A DNA stretch of 64,000 bases from Tolypocladium sp. Sup5 PDA-1 (GCA_000750105.3 JPHH03000044.1:62001-126000), one strand, 5' to 3'; shown: positions 52,655 to 64,000, numbered from the stretch's first letter. Numbers and translations: made by a program. The notes: a model not told the origin generated them from the sequence alone.

Positions 52655-54355
52655 ATGCTTTCTAGACGATTGGGGATTGTACGTCGTGCGGGCAGGCTTA
52701 CACCCCGTCCCACAGCCACTCGGAGATCCTCCCTCTCAGCAACACCGGCATCAGCTTACAATACCACATCCTACGCCTCTCACACGGGAATCTCTAAGCT
52801 TCAGCACATCACCATGGATGCTCAGAGCCGACCCAGCTCTGCCGACTCATCAGTCCCCCACGGCGGCATCACCAACCGCCAGGGCTTCTCTGCGCGCGAC
52901 ATTGTCCACGACATCTGGACCAGCCTCAACCTCCCTCCCCACGCCCTCTCCTCCCTCACCCTCCCCGGCCACTCCCAGCCCGCCGTGCCGTCATCCTTCA
53001 AGATCGGCCTCCTCGCGCAGAGCTCCATCGCGCTCTCCGCCCTCGCCGCCGCGCTGCTGTCCACCGCATCCACCCCCAGCCAGCAAGACCAAGACCCCGA
53101 CCCGTCGCCCTCCTCCTCACCACCACCAGTCCCCCGCGTGCGCGTCCCCCTCGAGCACGCCGCCGTCGAGTTCAAATCCGAGCGCCTCTACGCCCTCGCC
53201 GCCGCCGCCCGGCCGCCGCCCGTCTGGGGCGCCATCGGGGGCCTGCACGCCACGGCGGACGGGTTCGTGCGCGTCCACGACGCGTTCCCGAACCACGTCG
53301 CCGGCACGCTGAGGCTGCTCAACTTACCGCCGGACGCGACGCGCGAGGACGTGGCCGCAAGCATCAGGGCCTGGAAGAGCGTCGAGCTGGAGACGGCGGG
53401 CACGGAGGGGGGCGGCGTGGCCATCTATGCGCTGCGCTCGTATGAGCAGTGGGATGCCCTCCCGCAAGCTGCGGCGCTGGACGACACTCCCATATCTCTC
53501 GCGCAAATCTCCTCAACCCGCGGTCCCATCCCCATCCCCATACCCGGGAACGCAAGGAGATGCCTCTCGGGCATCCGCGTCCTCGAAATGAGCCGCGTCA
53601 TCGCCGCCCCCGTCGCCGGCAAGACGCTCGCGGCCCACGGCGCAGACGTCCTCTGGGTCACATCCGCCACCCTCCCCTCCCTGCCCTCCCTCGACCGCGA
53701 CCTCGCCCGCGGCAAGCGCACCGTCCAGCTGGACATCCATAGCCCCGACGACAAGCAGCGCCTGCTGGAGCTGCTGGCAACCTGCGACGTCTTCGTCCAG
53801 GGGTTCCGCCCGGGCAGCCTCGCCGCGTACGGGCTGTCCCCGGAGGAACTAGCCCTTGCAAACCCGGGCATCGTCTGCGCGAGCCTCTCCGCCTTTGGGC
53901 CGCGCGGAGAGTGGGCGCACCGTCGCGGCTTCGACTCCCTCGTGCAGGCGTGCTCGGGGATGAACGTCTCCGAGGCGGCGCACGCGGGCAAGGGGGAGGC
54001 GGCGCGGGCGATGCCGTGCCAGGCGCTGGACCACGCGAGCGGGTATCTCCTCGCCACGGGCATCGCGGCGGCGCTGTACCGGCGCGCGACACAGGGCGGC
54101 TCGTGGCGGGTGGATGTGTCGCTGGCGGGCGTGATGAAGTACCTGCGCAGCCTGGGGCAGTACCCTGGTGACACGGGGTTTGCGCGCGCCGACGTGGATG
54201 CGCCGGGCGACGTGCCGGGCGAGATGCTCGAGACGCGGGAGACGGGCTTTGGGAGGATGACGGCGGTGAGGCATAGTGCCGAGGTGGAGCGGATGGAGGT
54301 TGGATGGGACGTGATGCCCAAGCCGCTGGGGACGGATGAGGCGAGGTGGATATAG
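52655..54355 (+). CDS. CoA-transferase family III (CaiB/BaiF) enzyme
   Basis: A 566-residue single exon from ATG 52655. The first ~50 residues are basic and hydroxylated (MLSRRLGIVRRAGRL, TATRRSSLS), consistent with a mitochondrial presequence; a second Met at 52814 (MDAQSRPS) is an alternative start without it. From about residue 300: LSGIRVLEMSRVIAAPVAGKTLAAHGADV, shown in pieces (IRVLEMSRVIAAPVAGKTLA, AAHGADVLWV), is the diagnostic CaiB/BaiF start. LARGKRTVQLDIHSP and DVFVQGFRPGSLAAYGL follow; HRRGFDSLVQACSGM carries the probable catalytic Asp. These enzymes move CoA between acids or racemise acyl-CoAs; substrate unknown. The N-terminal half lacks some of the classical motifs, as in other fungal two-part members. 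Confidence 0.85.
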   Translation: MLSRRLGIVRRAGRLTPRPTATRRSSLSATPASAYNTTSYASHTGISKLQHITMDAQSRPSSADSSVPHGGITNRQGFSARDIVHDIWTSLNLPPHALSSLTLPGHSQPAVPSSFKIGLLAQSSIALSALAAALLSTASTPSQQDQDPDPSPSSSPPPVPRVRVPLEHAAVEFKSERLYALAAAARPPPVWGAIGGLHATADGFVRVHDAFPNHVAGTLRLLNLPPDATREDVAASIRAWKSVELETAGTEGGGVAIYALRSYEQWDALPQAAALDDTPISLAQISSTRGPIPIPIPGNARRCLSGIRVLEMSRVIAAPVAGKTLAAHGADVLWVTSATLPSLPSLDRDLARGKRTVQLDIHSPDDKQRLLELLATCDVFVQGFRPGSLAAYGLSPEELALANPGIVCASLSAFGPRGEWAHRRGFDSLVQACSGMNVSEAAHAGKGEAARAMPCQALDHASGYLLATGIAAALYRRATQGGSWRVDVSLAGVMKYLRSLGQYPGDTGFARADVDAPGDVPGEMLETRETGFGRMTAVRHSAEVERMEVGWDVMPKPLGTDEARWI

Positions 54356-54671
54356 GGGGCTATACGGGGGGATGAGTCTGTTTACATGTACGAGATATGA
54401 TTATGACTTTCCACTCCTATATACGGAATCCCATGCTGCCCATTCTCCCGCGCTCTATCCGTTCCATATACGGCCCTGTAGCCGTAAGCTCCTCTTGCAT
54501 ATCGCTACCCCTGAGCAACTCCTCGGTGACACAACGCAGCTCAGGGCGCAACGCTGAGCATCCATGGACTTTGACGCTTATATGAGAAACGAAACACCCC
54601 CCGGCTCACTTCCACCATCACTCTAAACCCAACCCCCGGCCCATCCCGCACTTCACCCCCCGAGAGCGTCG
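54356..54671. other. Convergent spacer
   Basis: 316 bp of 3' flanks. No gene seen. Confidence 0.5.
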
Positions 54672-54925
54672 TCACCCCGCCATCTCAAACCGCTGCACCG
54701 GCCGCGAGTCCGACTCCACGGGCACCGGCTGCGCATGCATCTCCATCGGCGGCGGCCCCGTCCCGTAGGAGCTGTGCTTCACGTCGTCGCCCGAGCCGGG
54801 CAGCTCCACGTCCTTGTCGCCGTCCTGCTTGCGCTTGCGCCGGAGGAGCAGCCACGCGGCCATCCCGACGACGCCCAGGCCCGCCACGCCGCCGACGACC
54901 CCGCCCGCGATGGCGCCGACGGGCG

Positions 54926-54957
<32 letters not shown>

Positions 54958-55616
54958 TTGTTGTTGTTGTTGTCGTTTGTAGGCGTTGTTGGCGTGGGTG
55001 TTGGTGTTGGTGATGCGCTGTTGCTGGATGGCGCGGAGGTGGCGGAGGCGGCGGGCGTGGAGGCGGCAGAGGTGGAGGACGAGCTGGTCGTCTTCTTGGC
55101 TGGGTCTGGAAGCGGGAAGCGCTTGCTGCCGTCGTTGCAGCAGTTCCCCGGCTTGCCCGCGTTGCGCCCCGGGCTGCAGCAGAACTCGGTGAGCGTGCAC
55201 GACTGCACCTCGACCCACGAGTTGGGGTTGACTAGACACATCGCTCATCAGCCTCCGTTCCGCGTCTTCCCCCAGAGAAGCGAAGAGAGAAAGGGAAACT
55301 CACCCTCCGGGCAGATGCTCCTACACCCGTCGCCGTTCGCGTTATCGCACGGCCCGCGGTACATGTAATGCCCCGGGAACGTGCACAGCCCGTTGGCCAG
55401 GCACAGGTCGTTGTCGCTCGGCAAGCAGCAGATGTTGTACGTCGTGTTGGAGTGCCCGCACGGCTTGAAGTCCCAGTCCGTCGCCGCCGTGCCGTCGCCG
55501 TAGAAGCAGCCCGTCTGGTAGTTGCCCGGCGCGGCAAACGTCGTCGCGCCGTCTGGCGCCGCGAGGGCCAGCGGCAGGGAGGCCAGCAGCGCGGCTAATA
55601 TGCTCGTTCGCCGCAT
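54672..55616 (-). CDS. Cys-rich ectodomain, single-pass membrane protein
   Basis: Exons 55616-55304 and 55231-54672 (intron 72 nt, GTGAGT...GTGTCTAG) give 290 residues. A signal peptide (SILAALLASLPLALAAP) is followed by a Cys-rich ectodomain (GCFYGDGTA, YNICCLPSDNDLCLANGLC, GDGCRSICPE across the splice site, EFCCSPGRN, GNCCNDGS). A Ser/Thr/Pro stalk then contains homopolymer runs of six Asn and nine Ser coded by an unstable trinucleotide tract (about 54930-54975). One membrane helix (AIAGGVVGGVAGLGVVGMAA) is followed by RRKRKQDGDK and a short cytosolic tail. The design is that of fungal wall-sensing or surface proteins, but no named domain is recognised. An A-run sits right before the ATG on the coding strand. 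Confidence 0.8.
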
Positions 55617-56731
55617 TTTTTTTTTTTATATTGTATTTCGTTGTGTGTCCTTTTCGTTCCGTCCTGTCCTTCTTCTTCGTCGGCTCGGTGGTGAGTGAAC
55701 GAGTGGATCGGGTTCGGTCGTCGTGCGGTGCGGCGATCGTCATCAACACTCACGGCTCATGGTCCGCCTCTATGTCCAAAGTCGCGTAGCTCCAGTCCGA
55801 CAGCGCAATGCAATGCCGACTCTCAAGCAGACCCAGGAGCCACAAGCAAAGTAAGACAGAGCAGAGCAGACGCAGGTCAAGACCCGTCAGGCGAAGCGAG
55901 ACTCCCCCTCAGCAGTCTGTCAGCAGCAGCGTCAGACTGCCCCCGACCAACATGCATATGGATGCACCCATTCCCAGCCATCCAAGACCCACCGTCATTC
56001 GCGCACATGCGCCGACGCGCCGTCCTTCGCCCTGCTGGCTGCTGTAGCCGCCCACGCGGAATGCAACCGTAACACCTTCTGCTTACCACAGCGAAGACAC
56101 GGGTTACGCAACCAACGCACCAATAAGGGGAAAATCGGCCAAGAGGCCCCATCGACATGGCCTCACCTTGGGGGCCACATGCGCAGGGGGCCAATGGAAG
56201 CGGACACTGGTCGCGCGACCAACAGCACGGGCAAGCATCTGCCCCTGTACCGACTATTTATTACACTCATGATGATCCTATTCGTACGGAGTACTCGCCA
56301 ACGAATAAAAGCTTGGCGTTTCCCCCACGGTCTTGTTGGTGATGAGCTTCTCAAGTTCTCACGGCAGTTTCACAGGCCTTCACTGGCCAATTGCGCCCAG
56401 ACGTCACAACTCGACTCGCATGCCAGAACGATGCTCAATTCAAGCAAGCCCTTCTGAAGCAACTCCCCTGCCTCACGCCGTGGCAGCCCCCCGGCTCTCG
56501 TACGAACAAACGCGGCCTCTCAGCCTTGTTCCCTCCTCTCCCCAGCCAGCGGCGCGGAAACTTTTGCAACTAGATATCCTCACACGCGCCCAGCTCGCGA
56601 CAAATAGCAAGATTAACTCCGCCAAGTGGTGACATGACAAACGACATGATGCAAGAAACTGCAAGAAATAAGGTGGTATACGCCAGAAACCCTGGCCACT
56701 TTTCGGCTCCAGCAATTCCACTGCCGCGCGC
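55617..56731. other. Spacer upstream of the membrane protein and past ILV2
   Basis: 1.1 kb holding the promoter of the minus-strand membrane protein gene and the 3' flank of ILV2. No gene seen. Confidence 0.5.
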
Positions 56732-59146
56732 CTAGCCGTGCAGGCCGCTCGTTCTTTGCCGCATCAGCTCTCGGCGCTTCTTATCCGTTTCTGCGACATT
56801 GTTAGCTCTAGATTTCACGCTCAAGAGCCTGATATAGATGCTCACCTTCGTCAAACACGAGAAACTCGTGCAGAGCGCATCCAGCCGGCACCATGGGCAG
56901 GACCGGCACCTTCTTGTCCGTGACCACCTCCAGCAGCGCGGGGCCATCCGAGTTGATCAGCCATTTCAGGCTGTCAATGACGTCGGCCGGATCCGACACT
57001 CTCCGCGACTGGATGCGCATCGACTCGGCCAGCTTCATAAAGTCGGGGTTCACCTGATGCGTATGGGCGTAGCGGTCCTCGTAGAAGAGGTTCTGCCATT
57101 GCGTCACCATGCCCTGCTCCTCGTTGTTCAGGACGATAATCTTGACGCCAATGTTGAACTGCGATGCCGTCGCCAGCTCCGTCAGGGTCATGCCAAACGA
57201 GGCGTCGCCGTCAATGTCAATGACGAGAGCATCGGGCTGGGCCACCTTGGCGCCGATGGCCGCCGGCAGGCCGAAGCCCATGGTGCCGAGACCGCCAGAC
57301 GTGATCATGCTCCGGGGATGCCTCCACCGGAAGTGCTGCGCCGTCCACATCTGATGCTGGCCCACGCCCGTCGCAATGTACGTCGTGTCCTTGCGGTCCG
57401 CCGTCAGGTTGCTGAGCTCCTCGATGACGGTTTGCGGCTTGATGAGGCCGCCACGCTCCGCTTTCGCGTAGTGCGACAGCGGCCACTTCTTCTTCCACTC
57501 CTTGATTTTGCCGAACCACTCCTTGCGGTCCTCCATCGACCTGGCCGTAAGCTCGGGCAAGAGCTGCTTCAGGTTGGTCGCCACGTCGCCCTCGATGGCC
57601 TCGGTGGCCTGGACAACCTTGTTGATGTTCTTGGGCATGACCTCAAAGTGCACGATGCCACCGCGCTTCTCGGCAGCGGCGGCCTTGGCGCCAGGGGCGA
57701 ACTTCGCGATGTTACCCGTGACACGGTCATCGAATCGCGCGCCGAGGGCGATGATGAGATCGGCCTCCTGCATGGCCATGTTGGCGTACGCAGAGCCGTG
57801 CATGCCCAGCATGTGCAGCGACTTGTCGTCGAGCTCGTCGAAGCCGCCGAGGCCGTGCAGGGTCGTCGTGACGGGGATGGACGCCTTGTCGGCCAGCTCC
57901 TTCAGGAGTGCCGGGCCGCCCTCGGACAGGATGACGCCCTGGCCGGCGTAGATGACGGGCTTCTTGGCCATGTTGACAAGGTCGGCGACGCGCTTGATGG
58001 AGTTGATCAGCTGTTTCCGGCTCAGGTCCATGGCGGCTCGGGAGGCGGCGCTGGGCAGCGACGGCAGGGCGGTCTCGGTGGGAATGGCTTTCCTCAGGAT
58101 GCCAGCCGTGACGTCCTTGGGCAGGTCGACGAGGACGGGTCCGGGACGGCCACTGGTGGCAATCTCAAACGCCTCGTTGATTCTCCTCGGCAGCTCGGCG
58201 ACGTTCTTGACCATGACGTTCCACTTGGTGCAGGCACGGGAGATGCCGACGACATCGGCCTCCTGGAAGGCGTCGCTACCAATGGCCGTGGTCGGCACCT
58301 GGCCGCAGAAGACGACCATGGGGGTTCCGTCAGACAGGGCATCCTGCATAGGGGTGATGACATTGGTGGCACCGGGCCCGGAGGTGACGAGGACGACACC
58401 GGGCTTACCCGACGCTCTGGCGTAGCCCTCGGCCATGTGGCCAGCGCCCTGCTCGTGCCTGGGCAGGATGAAGTCGAAGTGTTTTGAGTTGTAGATGGCG
58501 TCGAAGACGGGCAGGATGGCACCGCCAGGGTATCCAACTGCAAGTGACTCATGTTAGTGACGTTGTTCCCGAGCAGAGTGCGCCGCAGCGATGGGGGTCG
58601 GCCGTGGTCGCTTCGACGTACAGATATGTTTGACGCCTTGTCTCAGCATCATTTCGTGAAAGATTTCGCCGCCAGTCTTGCCGATGAATCTGCGTGTTGG
58701 ATCGCGTGGTCAGCTGGTGATGCCATGGTGGTCAAGCAGGGTGGGAGGCTGCGTACGACTCATCCATGTCAACCTTCTGCGGGTTGACCAGAGGCTGGAC
58801 ATGGCTGCGATCTTGATCCTCTGCATTGAACGCAGGACTCGGTACGGCGCGGACCTGACTGCTGAGTTCGCAAAGGCAATGCCCAATCGTCAGCCCAAGG
58901 TAATTCTCTCTCGAGGGGCTTCTTGTGCCGATGCCGGCGCCTTGTTTTTCGCAATCTCTGCCTGCATCGACGGGGAACAACTCACGGCGCAGCAGACGTG
59001 GCCGTCGCGGCCGTCGCTTGATTCCGTTGCCCGGTAGGAACCTTTCTGGGCGCCAGCACAGCGGCGGGCTGTGTCGTCGAGGTGAAGTGCCGTGCCTGGC
59101 CCAGGGTTCTGAGGGCCTTGGTGGCCTGGCGACTTCGGAGCATCAT
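56732..59146 (-). CDS. ILV2: Acetolactate synthase catalytic subunit, mitochondrial
   Basis: Five exons: 59146-58986, 58858-58757, 58689-58622, 58537-56846 and 56790-56732; 693 residues. The start is MMLRSRQATKALRTLGQARH, a basic mitochondrial presequence. Exons 2-4 join to VNPQKVDMDES-FIGKTGGEIFHEMM, then [20 protein letters not shown] and LPRHEQGAGHMAEGYARA with the catalytic Glu that activates thiamine diphosphate. GDASFGMTLTEL through IIVLNNEEQGM is the Mg/ThDP-binding motif; FGLPAAIGAKVA precedes it. The last intron (55 nt, GTGAGC, GCTAAC, CGCAG) gives the conserved end FDEE-TDKKRRELM...GLHG; without it the frame would end LYQALEREI. It makes acetolactate and acetohydroxybutyrate, the first common step of valine, leucine and isoleucine synthesis. 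Intron 1 has a CAGCAG tandem acceptor (one-Ser difference). Confidence 0.96.
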
Positions 59147-61469
59147 GGCGGCGGTGGGGACTGGGTTTTTTCTCGACCAGCTCGATGCGCACCGGTCTGC
59201 AGGGGGGTAGAGGGCCTCGCGAACGAGGGATCACGCAGAGGGAGAAGGAAAGCGAGAATGGAAGACCAGCGGCCGCCTGCAATTGAGATCGTGGGTTCTC
59301 GTGTGGGGAGGGAAAAAAGCTGGAGGGAGGAAAAGAAGGTGGCGGATGATGGGATGATGGATCGGGCCAGACCAGCCCAGAGTCAGAGTCAGTCGAGGGG
59401 AGCGATGCCGGTGCTGGCTCCGGCGTAGCTGCCCGCACAAAACCTCGCTATGTCGGCTGAAGTAATATCACAAGCCAGCGCAGTCAGCCAGCTGTTAGGG
59501 GACTCTGATCGCTGTAATGGTGTGGGGTCCCACCTGTACGGCGCGCCTGTGTACCTCTCCACCAAGATTCGCCGTGAAGGAACTTCGGCGTCCCCGTGCA
59601 CGGACCAGCCACCGGTCGAACGCAAGTCCCGGCCAGCCAATCATGTCGCGGCCAACTCCCGTCAGCGAATCAGAGGCGTCGAGATGGCCAATACGCGACA
59701 GGGGATGGCCAACCGGTGCGCGAGTCTATCTGGCCTTGCTGGCTTATGACAGACCACGATTTGCAATTGTGCACCAGACTGGCCCTTGTCGTTTGACCTT
59801 GTGCAGTACGCATTAATTAATTGCAGGCGTGGCCGCGGGTCGTCGCAAATCGCTCTCGTTTCTCCTCACTCTTCACGAGCAAAAGGCGGGGGAACGGCGC
59901 CGGGGTGGCACTGGTGGCGCTGGTTGACGTTGACAGCTTCAACGTGCTCGACTGGTCGCCATCATCCAACGGCTGCCGTGAAACATGGGCTCTCCTGCAG
60001 TGTACAAGTACAGGCAAAAGCATGGCTGGCAACTTGGAAACATGCTTGTCCTGCTTCCAGTGGGCAGCAAGTCTCTCAGTTGCCATTGAAGCACAGACAA
60101 CGGCAACCCACGCCCATCTCTCCATCTCACGGGATCACGCCAAAGCTAATACGTCTCAGGCACAGCACATTCCGGGACCGCTGCATCAACGGAACGGCTG
60201 TGCCTGCACTGCACCTCTCTCCGCCACCATTTCTCTCACTGTCAATGGTGGGGGTTGCTTCCCCTCTGCCGCGGTTGCATGTTCAGCGGCTGGCGCATTG
60301 TAACCGTACACGGCAGACTAGCCAGCTGCTTGGCGAGACACGATGGGCATGAATCACCCTGGTTCTGGGCCTCAATCGCGTCGTCCGGGGACCCGCTTTT
60401 GGCTGCGATTTCGGGGGCCAGCCTCCGCATGTCAACCGAACCAACAACGCCTCCACCGCCGGAACCTACCCTACAGTCGGAATCTCCCCATCACCAGCTC
60501 TCGTAAACTGCAATTCCTTCTGCTCTTGTTCAATATATAACTAAAATTAGACAGGCACATGGAACCTCTGTCTTGGACAGGCCACTTGCTTGGCAACTCC
60601 AAGGCGTCGCGTGAAGAAAGGTCTTGTATCCGTATATCCGTATATGTTCACACATCCACCGCCCCGGTGGGGACTCATCCGACCCCGGCCAGCTGCATGA
60701 AGCTCCTCAGCCAGTCACCAATGTTTGCTCACATTCTACGGATAATACGACTCTAATTGGCGTTACTGGTCACCTCGGAATCACACCAGAGCGGGGGAGA
60801 CAGGAGCAAAGCCATGAAAACAACTGCCGCAACCTCATGACCGCGTAGCCTTCCCAATTGTATCCTGTATGTGATGATGTACCTTAGGTATCCACGTGTA
60901 TTTCGTAGACCTCTTTGTGTTTGCTTCCCATGCCATGCCTGCCTGCCATTCATTATCGCTCACTGTAGATGACGCTTCGAAACAAGAAAAGCGCCCTTCA
61001 ACAGGCACGCACATGATGCCCACCGCCGGATATCTTTTTGCCTTTCCGTCCTGCCTGGTCGGCCCGTCCTGTCTTCCGTCTGGTCCTCAACCCAAGCCCT
61101 AGCAACAATAAATGGTATCTCAGCAACGCAAAGAACAAAAGGAAATGCCCGTCGTCCAGCCGCTACTCCTGCTGGCCGTGTATCAATATTAGGTATACAT
61201 GTTATCGTCCCAGATGTCGATGAAGCCTCGACAGTATGAACTGGAGGAAGAAAACGGAAGGAAGCAAAGACTTAAAACAAGAGTAGAGGGAAATCGAACG
61301 AGACGTCCAGGGGGCGCCGTCCAGAATGGTGGTCTCCATGAGTGTGGCAATAGACCAGCGCTTGCCCACTCTCTCCAGGAACCTCGACATCTTTGGCAAG
61401 CCCAAAGCCATGTCCGAGGCCCATCGTATTAGTTATATATGTTGACTGATCAACAGCCCACCCGAGTGC
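59147..61469. other. Gene-poor region
   Basis: Promoter of ILV2 on the left and 3' flank of the C2H2 gene on the right. The 2.3 kb contain only short, conflicting frames. Confidence 0.45.
59380..59391 (-). promoter_or_regulatory. Paired TGACTC elements upstream of ILV2
   Basis: Two adjacent TGACTC copies on the coding strand, about 235-245 bp upstream of the ILV2 ATG. They fit the core of the Gcn4/CpcA amino-acid-control site, though neither has the final A. A full TGACTCA palindrome also lies inside ILV2 intron 3 (58545-58551). Function is inferred. Confidence 0.35.
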
Positions 61470-63297
61470 CTACATGCCCAGCATCGTAGGCATCATCTCG
61501 GGGGGATATGTCGGGCTGTCGTGCGGCATCGCCTTCTTCGTTGGTCGGAGGCTCTCCATGCTCACAACACGGCCCCACGAGGCTGGCCGTTTGTGCGGCA
61601 CGGGGGTCGCTGGCCGCACCGTCGACGTCTGGCTCGCGTTCATCGTGTAGTCGTAGAGGCCGTGGGGGTTGCCGACCTGAGGGTGGTGGTAGGGGTCGAA
61701 TGCTTCCATGGTGTAAAACGACTGATGCGGGTTGTGCTCTATATGCATTGGATACATCATCGGATGGTTCTCGATTGGCGTATTCATCTGCTTGGGAAGC
61801 CCCGGAGGCACCTCTGGTGCAAACTTGGGGGCGTCGACAGGCCATACAGTCTCGTTCGGGATCGGAAAGGGCGTGCCCGGGTGCGGGCCGGCCGTCAGGT
61901 CGTCTCCCATGATGGTGTCACCGCCGCCGCTGCTGACGGCACTGACGGAGCTTGCCGAGCTGGCTCCGCCGCCCATGACACTCGCGGGTGTCGGTGGCCT
62001 CGACGAACGCTTTCCGTGCCGGCTAGGCAGTCTAAACACGGACTGTGTCAGGCTTGATCGGCTGGACCGCCTCTTCGTGAGGGTGAAGGTGGAAGAGGCA
62101 TCGTCCTCTGACTTGGGGCTGAAGCTTGCCGAAGAATGGCCCGGGGAGTCGATCAAGCAAAGGCTTCGATAGGGTAGTTGAAAGTACATGTCGATCTCGC
62201 TCGGTGGAGGCGTGCCTGGAGATGTAAACGGCGCTGTTCCCAAGATGTAAGCCAACCGCACCAGGGTGGAGATGTCGTTGCCCAGATGGCGACACTCGAG
62301 CATCCGCTTCAGGTCACCCGAAGACCGTGGCCTCCAGAACAGTTGCTGCCGTTTCTCCTTTGGCCAGATGCAAGTTTTCCAGATGTGCTTGACCTGTGGC
62401 TGCCGCATCAAGTTCTGCATCTGCACTCTGTATTCCCAATGCTGGACGTCGAAGCCGTCTTCGAAATGCTTGGCAATGTGCTCAAAGTGCTTGTCGCGCG
62501 TTGCCGATGCGTCGTCGGCGGTCTGGGCCTCGAAGAGGCGGTCCTTGCAGGCGTCGAAGCCGCAAGAAAAGACAACCTGGTTGCACAGCTCTGTTCGGGC
62601 GGCACTGTTGGGCAGTGCCTTCAATCTGTGCGCCTCCTTGGCGTGGGTGCTGTACGCGCGCTCCGTCGAAAAGGACAGGTGGCAGCCCTTGGTGCGGCAG
62701 ATCCATACAACGTCGGACCCGTGGAAGTTGTGCAGGTGCTTCTTGAAGTCGCTCTTGCGACCAAAGCCTACCGGGCTGTTGTCTAGGAAGCACATGGGGC
62801 ACTGGTACTTCTTGGACGTGGGAGCCATCAGCCGAGGGGACGGGTGCGAGGTCACGTCGCTCGGGGGTAAAGGTGACGGGACGGGCGCGGGAGAGTCGAG
62901 CCACGAGCGTTCGCTGATCTTGGTGGGCTCTGGCTCATGCATGGATGGCATGTCTGGAGTCACCTCGGGCCATGTGCACTGGGTGTTGATGGATGCATCG
63001 TCCGACCTGCATTGGGATGCTTCTGAGCTGGTCCATGCCAGCGACGGAGCGCTGATGCTGCTGAGCAGCGTGCTCGCCGAGAATGTCGAGGCCCCCGCTG
63101 CGAGATGTGTCAGAGGACGGGCTGAGAAGAGCGAATGGGTCGCATGGTCTGGGCTTACATGAATCAGGAGAGCCGGTCAAGGCACACAGAAGACTGGGAA
63201 TGCCATATCGCTGAACGAGCCGAAGAAGCTGTTGGTGATCCTCGTCCGTCAGCGGTCGCACGTTGGCGTCGTCCGCGGGGGGACGAAAGGGGAACAT
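61470..63297 (-). CDS. C2H2 zinc-finger protein, probable transcription factor
   Basis: Exon 1 (63297-63159, MFPFRPPADDANVRPLTDED) and exon 2 (63097-61470) join across a 61-nt intron (GTAAGC...TCTCGCAG) to give 588 residues; the junction reads GSPDS-SGASTFS. Around residues 145-200 are two finger-like units: YQCPMCFLDNSPVGFGRKSDF with KKHLHNFH, and WICRTKGCHLSFSTERAY with STHAKEAH. A further Cys/His-containing block (FSCGFDACKDRLF, HFEHIAKHFEDGFD) follows, then helices with WRPRSSGDLKRMLECRHLG. The C-terminal half is disordered, rich in Ser/Pro/His/Met. This arrangement is common in ascomycete C2H2 regulators. Predicted nuclear; targets unknown. An unspliced start inside exon 2 would lose the conserved-looking N-terminus. 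Confidence 0.82.
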
Positions 63298-64000
63298 GGC
63301 GGTAGCAGTTGCAGGGTGTCGTCGTTCCTAGTCGATTTCGCTTCCGCTGCGTACGTTTGGGATCGTCGTGAGATGAGGCTGATGAGGGGAAGAGTAGCGA
63401 GTGGAGGGCCGTCGTCGTCAGAGTTGGATTAGTGTATGGAGGTGAGCGAATAAAGCAGCGAGAGCGAGGCTTTCTGCCCCCTCTCGTGATGGCTTGGCCT
63501 CACGAGTCGAACGAGAGGCAGCTCACGGCCAGCGTCCCGTATCGTGGCCTCTCACCACGCGCAAATGCGCGATGACCGAGGCGAGAGAAGCAAGAGGCAG
63601 AGGTTGCGGAGAAGGGCGTTCCGCGCACCGCGAGAAGACAAAGTGTCGATGGCTGTAGCCTGGGCGCAGAATTGAGCTCGTCTGGTGTGCGAAGAGGTCG
63701 ACTGTTCCTCGGGCTCACACGAAGCGGGAGAGAGTTGGACGAAGGAAGACGCACGGCAACACGGGCCAGGACAAAGAAATGGGTCGAAAGGAAGGACGAG
63801 CCGGGGGAGAAGGCTTCTAGAAGATCTCGGAGAACGCTCAGACGTCGATGAAATATAACCCGTTCGTCGCCAGAGCTGGGAGGGAGGGCTTCCCTTCCAC
63901 TTGGTCCTTGATCCATCGGACATCCCCACCCTCGCTGTCTCTCTGGCTGGTGACCCCCTGTGGCCCTGCCTGACTGCTGCGGGTGCGCGTGAGTGCGTGC
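63298..64000 (-). promoter_or_regulatory. Promoter and leader of the C2H2 gene
   Basis: 703 bp to the window edge. C/T-rich on the coding strand near the gene. An overlapping pair of frames at 63500-63930 has no family resemblance. Confidence 0.45.

Noticed and set aside
56838..58487. 549-codon plus-strand open frame opposite ILV2
   Set aside because: Antisense shadow; the minus strand is clearly acetolactate synthase.
1..64000. tRNA, rRNA, CRISPR arrays and prokaryote-type operons
   Set aside because: None seen on reading; tRNA detection by eye is unreliable, and a covariance-model scan would be decisive.

Overview
The window is nuclear DNA from a filamentous ascomycete, most likely a Sordariomycete (probably Hypocreales, by inference). 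Evidence: GC-rich coding sequence; short introns (about 50-150 nt) with GTNNGT donors and CTAAC/CTGAC branch sites; Zn2Cys6 transcription factors; a cutinase; a GLEYA adhesin-type protein; a fungal I78 inhibitor; and orthologues of fungal housekeeping genes (rho2, nst1, tma20, ilv2, mitochondrial mL40). Genes lie singly on both strands with their own promoters. I saw no operons, CRISPR arrays, rRNA or convincing tRNA.

Layout. 1-17 kb: the 3' end of a beta-lactamase-like gene, two Zn2Cys6 regulators, an RRM protein, an ADP-ribosylglycohydrolase, a frameshifted secreted GLEYA protein, and two uncharacterised genes. 17-31 kb, mostly core functions: mL40, Rho2 GTPase (with a 6-nt microexon), NST1, a Cys-rich single-pass membrane protein, an I78-type inhibitor and TMA20. 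32-38 kb: a secreted repeat protein cut into units by dibasic sites (candidate Kex2-processed peptide precursor), a secreted alpha/beta hydrolase and a nucleotidyltransferase-fold protein.

38-50 kb is gene-poor accessory DNA. It holds a small spliced gene, a decayed multi-frame coding relic, a degenerate ~67-bp minisatellite, a GPI-type cutinase and a clear pseudogene. 50-64 kb: an MFS transporter, a CoA-transferase III enzyme, a Cys-rich membrane protein, acetolactate synthase (ILV2, five exons) and a C2H2 zinc-finger protein.

The genes do not form one pathway. The most noteworthy items are the repeat precursor at 32.35-33.18 kb, the 6-nt exon in rho2, the in-frame stop followed by a 97-codon open tail at the end of nst1, and several genes in decay (GLEYA, the 47.4-48.3 kb pseudogene, the 41.6-43.1 kb relic). 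All exon models were built by eye from splice consensus, reading phase and family knowledge; no alignment or RNA data were available.
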